Shown here one piece after another: positions 25,644 through 32,927 of a DNA stretch of 64,000 nt (positions are counted from its first letter, which is position 1; each line of letters opens with the position of its first letter). This DNA is from Deltaproteobacteria bacterium. Its GTDB lineage: Bacteria; Desulfobacterota; Desulfobaccia; Desulfobaccales; 0-14-0-80-60-11. Both the position numbers and the translations under genes were made by a program. The DNA lies in NCBI GenBank assembly GCA_030018495.1, contig JASEFS010000020.1, positions 1 to 64,000 on the forward strand, written 5' to 3'. The notes below the pieces were generated by a model. The model was not told where the DNA came from. It saw nothing but the letters and a program-made list of their open reading frames with translations, and did not search any database.

Positions 25644-26686
25644 TGCGGCCAGACAGGTTTGCCGTCGGCCTTGATCTCCTTGGCCCAGGAAGCTTGCACC
25701 AGATCCACCACCTGCGGGGGAATCGGGACATAATCGAGCTTCTGGGCGATTTCGGCCCCATGCCGGTAGCACCAATCGAAAAACTTGAGCAAGGCCCTGG
25801 CCTTGGCGGCATCGGCTTGGGTTTTGTGCAGCAGGATGAAAGTGGCCCCGGTGATGGGCCAACTGTCTTCCCCCGGCTGATCGATGAGCACCAGGTAGTA
25901 GCCGGGAGCCTTGGCCCACTCGGCATTGGCCGCGGCAGCCTGAAAGGATTTCATCTCCGGCGCCACGAACCGGGCCGCCCGGTTCTCCAGCAGGGTATAG
26001 GTCATCTTGTTTTGCAGGGCATAGGCGTATTCCACATAGCCGATAGCTCCTTTGACGCGCTGCACATAAGCGGCCACCCCTTCATTGCCTTTGGCCCCCA
26101 CGCCCGTGGGCCAGGACACGGCTTTCCCGGCCCCCACCTGCTGCTGCCATTCCGGGGAGAGTTTGGCCAGGTAACTGGTGAATATCCAGGTGGTCCCCGA
26201 GCCGTCCGCCCGCCGCACCACCGTAATATTCAAGGCGGGCAGGTCGACTTTATCGTTGAGCTTTTTGATGGCCGGATCATCCCAGCGGGTGATCCTGCCC
26301 AAAAAAATTTGGGCCAGGATATCCGCGGTAAGGCGCATCTGGCCCGGAGCCACCCCGGGCACGTTCACTACCGGCACCACCCCGCCCACCAGCATGGGGA
26401 ACTGCACCAACCCGCTCTTTTCCAAATCCTCCGGCTTGAGCGGTTCATCCGAGGCGCCGAAATCAACGGTTTTCGCGTTGATCTGGGCGATGCCGCCCCC
26501 GGAGCCGATGGATTGGTAGTTGATCTTCACCCCGGTGGTCTTGTGATACTTGAAGGCCCACTGTGAGTAAACCGGGTAGGGGAAAGTTGCCCCGGCGCCG
26601 TTTAAGGTCAGGGGCTGGCCCTGAGCTGCCGGGGCCAGCGCCAAGCCGACCGCCAGGATGCAGGCCAGCCAGATCGTCTTTTTCAT
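25640..26686 (-). CDS. pstS: Phosphate-binding periplasmic protein PstS
   Basis: 348 residues with a signal peptide (to about residue 23). The mature protein begins with the phosphate-loop motif NGAGATFPYPVYSQW and has further ligand segments IGSGGGIAQI, DFGASDEPL and RRADGSGTTWIF. It captures phosphate for PstCAB. ATG with GAGGAGAAG upstream. The 119-base gap to phoR may hold a Pho box. Confidence 0.96.
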   Translation of the reverse strand: MKKTIWLACILAVGLALAPAAQGQPLTLNGAGATFPYPVYSQWAFKYHKTTGVKINYQSIGSGGGIAQINAKTVDFGASDEPLKPEDLEKSGLVQFPMLVGGVVPVVNVPGVAPGQMRLTADILAQIFLGRITRWDDPAIKKLNDKVDLPALNITVVRRADGSGTTWIFTSYLAKLSPEWQQQVGAGKAVSWPTGVGAKGNEGVAAYVQRVKGAIGYVEYAYALQNKMTYTLLENRAARFVAPEMKSFQAAAANAEWAKAPGYYLVLIDQPGEDSWPITGATFILLHKTQADAAKARALLKFFDWCYRHGAEIAQKLDYVPIPPQVVDLVQASWAKEIKADGKPVWPQ

Positions 26687-26729
26687 AAATCTTCTCCTCA
26701 GGGTTGCGAAATCAAAATTTAAGGGAAAT

Positions 26730-26765
26730 GTAAATGTCGATCGTTAGGATTTGGTTAGAAGGAAG
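26730..26765 (-). promoter_or_regulatory. Possible Pho-box-like direct repeat upstream of pstS
   Basis: On the minus strand TCTAACC and TCCTAAC recur with an 11-base period, the spacing used by PhoB direct repeats, although the sequence differs from the enterobacterial CTGTCAT consensus. Only 50-75 bases precede pstS. Confidence 0.3.
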
Positions 26766-26805
26766 TTAAAAATTGCGCGGGAGAAGAGAAAAAGCCGGCT
26801 GCCGC

Positions 26806-28575
26806 TCAGGCTTGGGGAAGGATGAGCGAGAAGGCGCTGCCCTGTCCGGGGGTGCTCTGCACCGCCACCCGGCCCCCATGGGCCTGGGCGATATGCTTGA
26901 CAATGGCCAGCCCCAGGCCCGTGCCGCCGATTTTGCGGCTGCGGCCCGGGTCCACTCGGTAGAAGCGCTCAAAAATGCGCGGCAGGTGCTCCTTGGGGAT
27001 GCCGATACCCTGGTCCTTTACCCGGATGGCGATCTCGGTGCCGACCCTCTCGGCCTCCACCGCCACCGCGCTGCCGGTGGGGCTGAATTTGACGGCATTG
27101 TCTATCAGGTTCACCAAGGCCTGCTCCAGCAACGGGGCATTGATGGACGCCCGGAGTTCTTCCGGGCAGGTCAATTCCAGAAGAATTCCCTTGGCTGCGG
27201 CCTTGGCCTCACAAATCTGAACGGCTGCCTGCAAAACTCCTTTTATTCTCTGGGCGGTGAGAACAATCTGCCGCCGCTCCGCGTCCTGCTCAATCCTGGA
27301 GAGGCTGAGGAGATCATCAATGATCTCATTGAGACGATCGGTATGCTGGGCGATGATGCGAAGAAAGTTATCGGCATTTTCCGGCTCCTTGAGCGCCCCT
27401 GCCAGCAAAGTTTCCACGAATCCCTTGATCGCGGTTATAGGCGTCTTTAATTCATGAGAGACATTGGCCACAAAATCCCGGCGGGTATTTTCCAATTGCT
27501 TGAGCGTGGTTATGTCGTGGAACACCAACAGCGTCCCCATTACCCTGCCGTCCGCATCCCGCAAAGAAGTCCCGTGAATCTGGAGGACTCTTTCCCTGTC
27601 ATCTTTCAACTCCACCTCGCCCTCCACCGGCTCGCCTGACGACCTGGTGCGCTGAACAAACCAAAGCAGCTCGCGGTCCTTGACCACTTCCCTGAGGCTG
27701 AGGTTCGCCGCTGCTTGGGGACTGACCCCCAGCAGCCTGGCCCCCGCTTGATTTAAAGTGATTACCCTGCCTTCGGTGTTCAGGGCCAGGACGCCTTCCA
27801 CCATGCTGGCCAGGATGGCCTCCTGTTCCTGCCTCTGGCTGGTGAGGGTGCGGATGCGGTCCTCCAATTGCGCGGCCATGTGATTCATGGCCTCCGCCAG
27901 GCTCCCCAGTTCTTCGGAGTCCGGCACCGGCAGCTTGCGGCTCAGGTCTCCTTGGGCAAAGCGCCGCGCTCCCCGCGTTAAATCATCCAGGGGCCGGCTG
28001 ATGCGCCTTGAGATCATCCAACTCAGGGCCGCCACCAGCAGGACAATGACCAGGGCGCCCAGCGCGATTTTGAGGTAAAGTGATTTTAAGGCCCGCGCGA
28101 TGGCGGTTAGGGGCAGAGCCGCCCGCATCACCCCCACAACCTGATTTTCTTCCTTTACCGGGACTGCCACATACATCATGTCCTGTCGCAGGGTGAAACT
28201 GAACCGGGTTGACACCCCCACCCGCCCCTTCAGTGCGTCCTGGAATTCAGGCCGGTCACCGTGATTTTCCATCCGGGCCGGGTCTTCTTCCGAGTCGCCC
28301 GCCACTTGCCCGTCAGGAAGAATCAGGGTGAGGCGGGTGGCGGTAAGCTTTCCCAACTCTTTGCAAAGGGAATCTGTGGGGGTTGTTCCGGCCGTCAGTC
28401 TCTCCTGCATCGACACCACAGCCAGACAGGCGCGCATCTCCAGGTCTTTGGCGGTCTGCTCAAGGTAAAACCGGCGCCACGAGGCCGAAGCGTACCAGGT
28501 CACGGCCGCCACCGAAATAAGCAGAACCAATACATAGGAAGGGAAAAGTTGCCAGATGAGTTTTTTGCGGCCCAT
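26806..28575 (-). CDS. phoR: Phosphate-regulon sensor histidine kinase PhoR
   Basis: 589 residues. Two membrane helices (about 8-28 and 167-190) flank a periplasmic region of about 135 residues, followed by a HAMP linker, a PAS domain (about 250-350), the HisKA motif NVSHELKTP with the phospho-His (near residue 370), and an HATPase_c domain with N, G1 (DQGIGIP), F and G2 (GGTGLGLAIVKHI) boxes. Autophosphorylates and acts on PhoB. The large periplasmic sensor is longer than in E. coli PhoR, as is common outside enterobacteria. It follows phoB by four bases. Confidence 0.9.
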   Translation of the reverse strand: MGRKKLIWQLFPSYVLVLLISVAAVTWYASASWRRFYLEQTAKDLEMRACLAVVSMQERLTAGTTPTDSLCKELGKLTATRLTLILPDGQVAGDSEEDPARMENHGDRPEFQDALKGRVGVSTRFSFTLRQDMMYVAVPVKEENQVVGVMRAALPLTAIARALKSLYLKIALGALVIVLLVAALSWMISRRISRPLDDLTRGARRFAQGDLSRKLPVPDSEELGSLAEAMNHMAAQLEDRIRTLTSQRQEQEAILASMVEGVLALNTEGRVITLNQAGARLLGVSPQAAANLSLREVVKDRELLWFVQRTRSSGEPVEGEVELKDDRERVLQIHGTSLRDADGRVMGTLLVFHDITTLKQLENTRRDFVANVSHELKTPITAIKGFVETLLAGALKEPENADNFLRIIAQHTDRLNEIIDDLLSLSRIEQDAERRQIVLTAQRIKGVLQAAVQICEAKAAAKGILLELTCPEELRASINAPLLEQALVNLIDNAVKFSPTGSAVAVEAERVGTEIAIRVKDQGIGIPKEHLPRIFERFYRVDPGRSRKIGGTGLGLAIVKHIAQAHGGRVAVQSTPGQGSAFSLILPQA

Positions 28576-28579
28576 GGAC

Positions 28580-29266
28580 CTACTCCCTCAGACGGTAGCC
28601 GATGCCCCGGACGGTTTCCACGTATTTGCCCCAGTCGCCGAGCTTCTTTCTGAGGCTCACCACCTGGACATCCACAGCCCTTTCAGTAACCGCGTGGTTC
28701 TGGCCGTGCAGCCGGCTGACAATCTGTCCTCTGGTGAAAACCCAGCCGGGGCGGCGGGCCAGCAGGTGCAGCAGGCGAAATTCCGTGGCCGTCAGGTCCA
28801 CCGGCCTGCCTTGAATCAGCACCTCATGGCGTCCCGGATGGATGGTCATGCCATGCACGGCAACGGCCTCAGTTTCCAGGGGCGGCGCGGCCCTGCTCCG
28901 GCGCAGCACCGCCCGCAGCCGGGCCAGCAATACCCGGAGACTGAAAGGCTTGGTGACATAGTCATCCGCGCCCAACTCCAGCCCGGCCACAACATCCGCC
29001 TCCTCCCCCTTGGCGGTGAGCATGACGATGGGCAGTTTCCGGGCCTGCGCGTCCTGTTTGAGCGCCCGGCACACCTCCAGGCCGTCCAGCCCCGGCAGCA
29101 TCAGGTCCAACAGGACCAGGTCGGGCAAGGATTCCCTGGCAGCCTTGAGAGCCTCCTCCCCGGAAGCCGCGGCGGCGACCCGGTAGCCCTCCCTGGCCAG
29201 GTTATAGCGCAGCAGCTCCCGGATGTCGTCTTCGTCTTCCACCACCAGAATGCTCTCATGGGCCAT
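28580..29266 (-). CDS. phoB: Phosphate-regulon response regulator PhoB
   Basis: 228 residues: receiver domain with acidic pocket E10/D11, phospho-acceptor D54 (LVLLDLMLPG), and K in DDYVTKPFS; then an OmpR-type winged helix (LTATEFRLLHLLARRPGWVFTRGQI, ERAVDVQVVSLRKKL). Activates pst and other phosphate-starvation genes. First gene of the phoB-phoR pair, divergent from the riboswitch unit at 29.5 kb. Confidence 0.93.
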   Translation of the reverse strand: MAHESILVVEDEDDIRELLRYNLAREGYRVAAAASGEEALKAARESLPDLVLLDLMLPGLDGLEVCRALKQDAQARKLPIVMLTAKGEEADVVAGLELGADDYVTKPFSLRVLLARLRAVLRRSRAAPPLETEAVAVHGMTIHPGRHEVLIQGRPVDLTATEFRLLHLLARRPGWVFTRGQIVSRLHGQNHAVTERAVDVQVVSLRKKLGDWGKYVETVRGIGYRLRE

Positions 29267-29466
29267 AAGGTCCTCTCCCTAGCAGAGAACAAAGATGCCG
29301 ATCTTGCCCTCCACTGTCTGCAAACGTTTGCTTATTCTGGATAATAACGAAATTGACGCTATCTGCCAAATCGATGCTGAATAAATTGCTGAGCAGGGAC
29401 AACTGCAAATATATAGGCATCTTTTCCAAATTAGGATGGCTGCATTGTCAGAAAGGGAAAATCTGT

Positions 29467-29494
29467 TTGCCCTCAGCTTCACGTTTGGTATATT
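29467..29494 (+). promoter_or_regulatory. Promoter for the riboswitch transcript
   Basis: TTTGCC (29466-29471 region), a 17-base spacer and TATATT (29489-29494). The predicted start near 29501 lies just before the first base of the aptamer. Confidence 0.5.
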
Positions 29495-29504
29495 CAAATT
29501 TCAG

Positions 29505-29623
29505 CAAAGGGGAGTAGCTACTCGGGGTAAAGTCAACATCCTGGCCTGAACGGCCTGGCTTTACCAGCCAAAAGCGGCTTAGCGAGACTTTTGCACCAGA
29601 CGGGTGCAAAAGTCTTTTTTTTT
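29505..29623 (+). ncRNA. yybP-ykoY (manganese) riboswitch with terminator
   Basis: The hallmark pieces of RF00080 are present in order: CAAAGGGGAGTAGC (29505-29518), AGTCAACATCCTGGCC (from 29531), a GGTAAAG/CTTTACC helix, and the closing GCGAGACTTTTG (29582-29593) that pairs with CAAAG at the start to make P1. The 3' P1 strand is also the 5' arm of an intrinsic terminator (29586-29597 with 29603-29614, then nine T). Aptamer folding and termination are therefore exclusive, which predicts that Mn2+ binding turns expression on. The family responds to Mn2+ and usually precedes exporters. Confidence 0.88.
29586..29623 (+). terminator. Riboswitch expression-platform terminator
   Basis: A 12-bp perfect stem (29586-29597 with 29603-29614) with a five-base loop and T residues 29615-29623; shares its 5' arm with aptamer helix P1. 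Confidence 0.88.
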
Positions 29624-29694
29624 AGCTCCTGCTTTCAACTGATTCAGGGTGTGGAGACACATCCGGCAAACCATCGGTCATCGGAGGTGAAGCC

Positions 29695-29985
29695 ATGATT
29701 TGTCCAAGATGTCAGGGTGAGTTGTTTGAGGCGGTAAAAAATGGCGTGGCCATCGACCACTGCCCGGAATGCAAAGGTATTTGGCTGGATCAGGGCGAAC
29801 TGGCGAAAATTATCGCCCACATGAAACAGGTTGAAGCCTCCCTGGAGGCGGAACTCCGGTCCCCCCGCGAACCGCGGGAATCCTGCGCCCGGCATCACGA
29901 GGACCGGCGTTATGACAAACATTACGACAAGCGCCGATCCAAAAAGAAGTTCGGACTTGAAAGGCTCTTCGAGATCTTCGATTAG
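29695..29985 (+). CDS. TFIIB-type zinc-ribbon protein under the manganese riboswitch
   Basis: 96 residues. The N-terminal zinc ribbon has CPRC at 3-6 and CPEC at 24-27 followed by KGIWLDQGEL, the signature of the zf-TFIIB (COG3809) family. The rest is a charged His/Asp/Arg/Lys-rich linker (HHEDRRYDKHYDKRR) and an FGLERLFEIFD end. ATG at 29695 with GGAGGTGA upstream. It is the first gene after the Mn riboswitch terminator (71 bases away), so it is the likely regulated gene. Biochemical role unknown; a metal-related or metal-repair role is inference. Confidence 0.8.
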   Translation: MICPRCQGELFEAVKNGVAIDHCPECKGIWLDQGELAKIIAHMKQVEASLEAELRSPREPRESCARHHEDRRYDKHYDKRRSKKKFGLERLFEIFD

Positions 29986-30134
29986 GCGCCTGCGGGCCGG
30001 ACGCCGGGCGTAAATCTGGGATGAGGGGGAGGGACTTCCTGAGTTTCTTCCCCTTTAAAATCTCTTCTGCTCACCTCAATTTGCAGCTCCGAAGGCAATG
30101 TTTCGGTGTAAATTCGCCCTCCTGCTTGCTTGTA

Positions 30135-30293
30135 CTAAAACAATGCGTAAATAAAGGGGGCTATGGCTGATCCCTCAGCGAATATAATAACCGCGCCGAA
30201 GATTAAGAGAAGTATGCAGATGGGAATCAACCAGATTTTTCTCCGCTTAAGGAGAAATTCTCCAAACTCCCTGGCAATGGATAGTTTACTCAT
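30135..30293 (-). CDS. DUF5989-family small membrane protein
   Basis: 52 residues: MSKLSIAREFGEFLLKRRK, then one hydrophobic helix (about 20-38), then EGSAIAPFIYALF. This is the pattern of the DUF5989 proteins that accompany SxtJ and carbamoyltransferases. Its ATG at 30293 overlaps the end of the SGNH gene by eight bases (ATGAGTAA), so it is translationally coupled. It sits at the 3' end of the minus-strand cluster that starts with the carbamoyltransferase. Function of the family is unknown. Confidence 0.8.
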   Translation of the reverse strand: MSKLSIAREFGEFLLKRRKIWLIPICILLLIFGAVIIFAEGSAIAPFIYALF

Positions 30294-31434
30294 GGTTGAT
30301 GCTGCCTTCCAATAGTTGATTCATTTTTTTGGCCACGATTTCGTTGCCTTCCTCACTCAAATGCGCAAAATCGATAAATATCGTTTTATCTTTGTTGTCA
30401 AATATGGTTGAAAAATTATAGAAGTTATCAATATTCTCTTGTCTTATAATGCGCTCCACTTCCTGAAAGAAGAAGACCATTTTTTTATTTTTCAAATCAG
30501 CATTGGCAAGTTCTTCAGCCGTCAAGGACGTTGTGTTAAATATTACCGGCTGCCAGATAAAAAAACACCGGAAGTTGTATGCCTTTGCCAGAGATTCCAC
30601 CAGGTGCACATTTTTTCGGTAATCTTCCACAACTTTCCGGGCCAAGGAGGCAAGTTCACTTTCATTATAAAATGAACCGGCCACATTCGGTATCTCTTCA
30701 TACTTCTGTTTTCCATAGAATAATTTGTGGAGAGCCTTTAAAGTTAAAATACTATTCAAGACTTTATTTTTTAATTTCTCTTTTAACAAATCCGAGGTTG
30801 ACGTTGTCAATTTTTTCCGCATCGATGCCAAATTGTGAGTTACTCCGGTCCTGCCGCTTTGAAATGCGGCATAAATGTCATTGACTCCATCAAAAAAAAT
30901 GACATAGTCCGGAATTTTCCCTTCTTTCAACAGCAAAATAAAATAAACTATTTCCTGGGTGAAAGTGTAAGCCGGTTCGCCATAATTTATCACCCGAAAC
31001 TTACTATGTTCTCTATTAAGATATTTGGATAAATAAGAAGGGATGGTAAAATCATCTCTCGCTCCCGAGCCCCACAATACCGAACCGCCGAAGCAAAAAA
31101 CCGTTTTCACCTCTTCTGAATTCGGGAATTCAGGATTCCAGGTGCGGCGGACGCCCTCAGGGGAAATATTGATATATTTTCCCCGAAATTCCTGTTTGCG
31201 CCACCCATAGTAAGGTTCAAAAACAATTTCCAACTTGTCGTGTTCTTTAAAATATTCCTTGGCCCATGGGCAATCGGCGTAAGGAGACAGATAGGCCCTG
31301 GTGTTCCCGGTTTTCTTTCTCACCTGGCGCTTTACTAAATGTATACCTTGCAAGGTTATTTCTACTAATATGAAAATGCAAATAATCGCCAAAAAATAAA
31401 AGAAGATCTTTTTCTTCAGCGTTATTTCCGTCAT
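30286..31434 (-). CDS. Membrane-anchored SGNH/GDSL-like hydrolase
   Basis: 382 residues from the ATG at 31434, ten bases after the sxtJ-like stop; an ATG at 31461 is possible. One N-terminal membrane helix (about 9-28) is followed by an extracytoplasmic SGNH-type domain with FGGSVLWGSG (block I serine), a GEPAYTF segment, FFDGVNDIYAAF and the catalytic DFAHLSEEGN block near the end. Such proteins act as acyl esterases or acyltransferases on surface glycans. AT-rich codon use compared with the flanking genes suggests a different origin. It clusters with SxtJ, a methyltransferase and a carbamoyltransferase. Confidence 0.75.
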   Translation of the reverse strand: MTEITLKKKIFFYFLAIICIFILVEITLQGIHLVKRQVRKKTGNTRAYLSPYADCPWAKEYFKEHDKLEIVFEPYYGWRKQEFRGKYINISPEGVRRTWNPEFPNSEEVKTVFCFGGSVLWGSGARDDFTIPSYLSKYLNREHSKFRVINYGEPAYTFTQEIVYFILLLKEGKIPDYVIFFDGVNDIYAAFQSGRTGVTHNLASMRKKLTTSTSDLLKEKLKNKVLNSILTLKALHKLFYGKQKYEEIPNVAGSFYNESELASLARKVVEDYRKNVHLVESLAKAYNFRCFFIWQPVIFNTTSLTAEELANADLKNKKMVFFFQEVERIIRQENIDNFYNFSTIFDNKDKTIFIDFAHLSEEGNEIVAKKMNQLLEGSINHE

Positions 31435-31444
31435 AATTTCTTTA

Positions 31445-31846
31445 TCAGTATTGACGTTCATAGTCTTGCCGATTGATTTCTTTTTGCTCCCTCTTAATCC
31501 AGTAACTGTCTCTTTCTTTTTCAATTTTGAGTTTTAAAAAATCCTTTCCAAATATCCTGGCGAGAATACCGATGGGGGTTACAACTAAATAAAATAACAG
31601 TGAAAGTATAACCTTTGTCATGAACAAACCCATGACAAAGGCAATTTTCATCCAAATTTTGTAGACCGGCTTAAGCGACAGGGGCCACAGCAGGCCGAAA
31701 GAAAAGAATAAAAAAGCAGGGACTAAATAATAAAACCACGCGGTACTCCCTTTCCAATAGAGCAGCCCGGCAAGCAAAGTGAACACCGAGCCTATTACCA
31801 GTCCGAACTGTCGCAATTCTCTTTTTTCATGGACAACGAATTCCAT
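31445..31846 (-). CDS. SxtJ-family membrane protein
   Basis: 133 residues from the ATG at 31846, which has an AAGAGG ribosome binding site; a TTG at 31867 is less likely. Three or four membrane helices (about 12-55 and 65-100) include the segment FGLLWPLSLKPVYKIWM typical of the SxtJ family, first named in the saxitoxin cluster but widespread beside carbamoyltransferases. Its function is unknown. Operon with the SGNH, DUF5989, methyltransferase and carbamoyltransferase genes. Confidence 0.75.
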   Translation of the reverse strand: MEFVVHEKRELRQFGLVIGSVFTLLAGLLYWKGSTAWFYYLVPAFLFFSFGLLWPLSLKPVYKIWMKIAFVMGLFMTKVILSLLFYLVVTPIGILARIFGKDFLKLKIEKERDSYWIKREQKEINRQDYERQY

Positions 31847-31881
31847 TAAAACCTCTTCAATTTCCAAATATCACTTGTGAT

Positions 31882-32889
31882 TTACGATTTTTTCCGTCCT
31901 ATCATCACAAACAAGCCCCCTTCTTTACTTCCGCTGAAAATCATCCCGGTTTGCACCAGAAAATGATCGAGCCGGCTCCCCGGAGGGTTTTGGCGAAACA
32001 ACTTCTCCTTTTCAGCAAATCTCGAAAAAGCAGTCAACTTGGGGATGCCGTTGACAAAATCAAACCCCGCCTCCCCAAACCACCTGAGCACTTCTCCCAT
32101 GGTGTGTTTGGATTCGGAGGGATTTTTATATTGGTCCATGAACCAGATGGTCTTTTTGAGATCCCCTATGTCTTTTCCCCTCAGCCTGGGATCCAGGAAT
32201 TTGAAGCGGTCGCTGAATATTCTGAAAATGAGGCGGCGCAGGTCGGTGACCAGCCTGCCGTACCTGTTATAAAGGCCGATGAGGATGTATCCTCCCTTCT
32301 TGACGAGTTTGGCCAAGGATTGAAACCCTGAGAACGGATCGCTGGTATGATGGAGGACTCCGTTACAAATAACCAGCGAGAAAGACTCAGGCTTGAAGAT
32401 CGGCCGGAAAAGATTCATCTGATAAAATCCGACCCGGTTGAGATCGTTCTTTTCCTTAAACTGCTGAGCCAGCCGCAGGGAGTTGAGACAGATATCCGTG
32501 CCAAAAACCACTCTGTGAGCCACACCCAAATAGTTGGACAATTGACCGGTGCCGCACCCGGCTTCCAAAACGCGGACATTAAAGGGAATCTGTTCGTTTA
32601 GCATGCGGGCGAACCCGCTTTTTTCCGCTTTCTGAACAAGGTCCCCCACTCTTTCGAAGCCATCGTAATTGGGAAAGGGATTTTCTTCGTAAAAAGCTTT
32701 TATCTCATGGGTGACGTCGGTTTTCCCGGCCTCCCACTCATTTGGCCAAAAAAGCAGCGGAATGCCATGCTCTACGGGGAAGGTGTGAGAACAACCGCCA
32801 CAGGTTATAGAGGAGTCAGAAAGTTGTAAATCGCCCCCGCACCCCGGACAGGCGAAAATCTCCTTATTTTCCAACATGTGCGGCAGCAT
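31882..32889 (-). CDS. SAM methyltransferase with N-terminal zinc ribbon
   Basis: 335 residues. A zinc ribbon (C14, C17, C30, C33; Trm112-like, CPGCGGDL and CGGCSHTF) precedes a class I methyltransferase domain with motif I VLEAGCGTGQ (about 108-117) and a later FSLVICNGVLHHTSDPF motif. Probably methylates a sugar or small metabolite in the cytoplasm, in the same pathway as the carbamoyltransferase. ATG with TTGGAG upstream. Spacing to the next gene is 35 bases. Confidence 0.8.
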   Translation of the reverse strand: MLPHMLENKEIFACPGCGGDLQLSDSSITCGGCSHTFPVEHGIPLLFWPNEWEAGKTDVTHEIKAFYEENPFPNYDGFERVGDLVQKAEKSGFARMLNEQIPFNVRVLEAGCGTGQLSNYLGVAHRVVFGTDICLNSLRLAQQFKEKNDLNRVGFYQMNLFRPIFKPESFSLVICNGVLHHTSDPFSGFQSLAKLVKKGGYILIGLYNRYGRLVTDLRRLIFRIFSDRFKFLDPRLRGKDIGDLKKTIWFMDQYKNPSESKHTMGEVLRWFGEAGFDFVNGIPKLTAFSRFAEKEKLFRQNPPGSRLDHFLVQTGMIFSGSKEGGLFVMIGRKKS

Positions 32890-32927
32890 GGTTTACTCCA
32901 ACCGAAGTCTCAACCTATCTAATCCAA

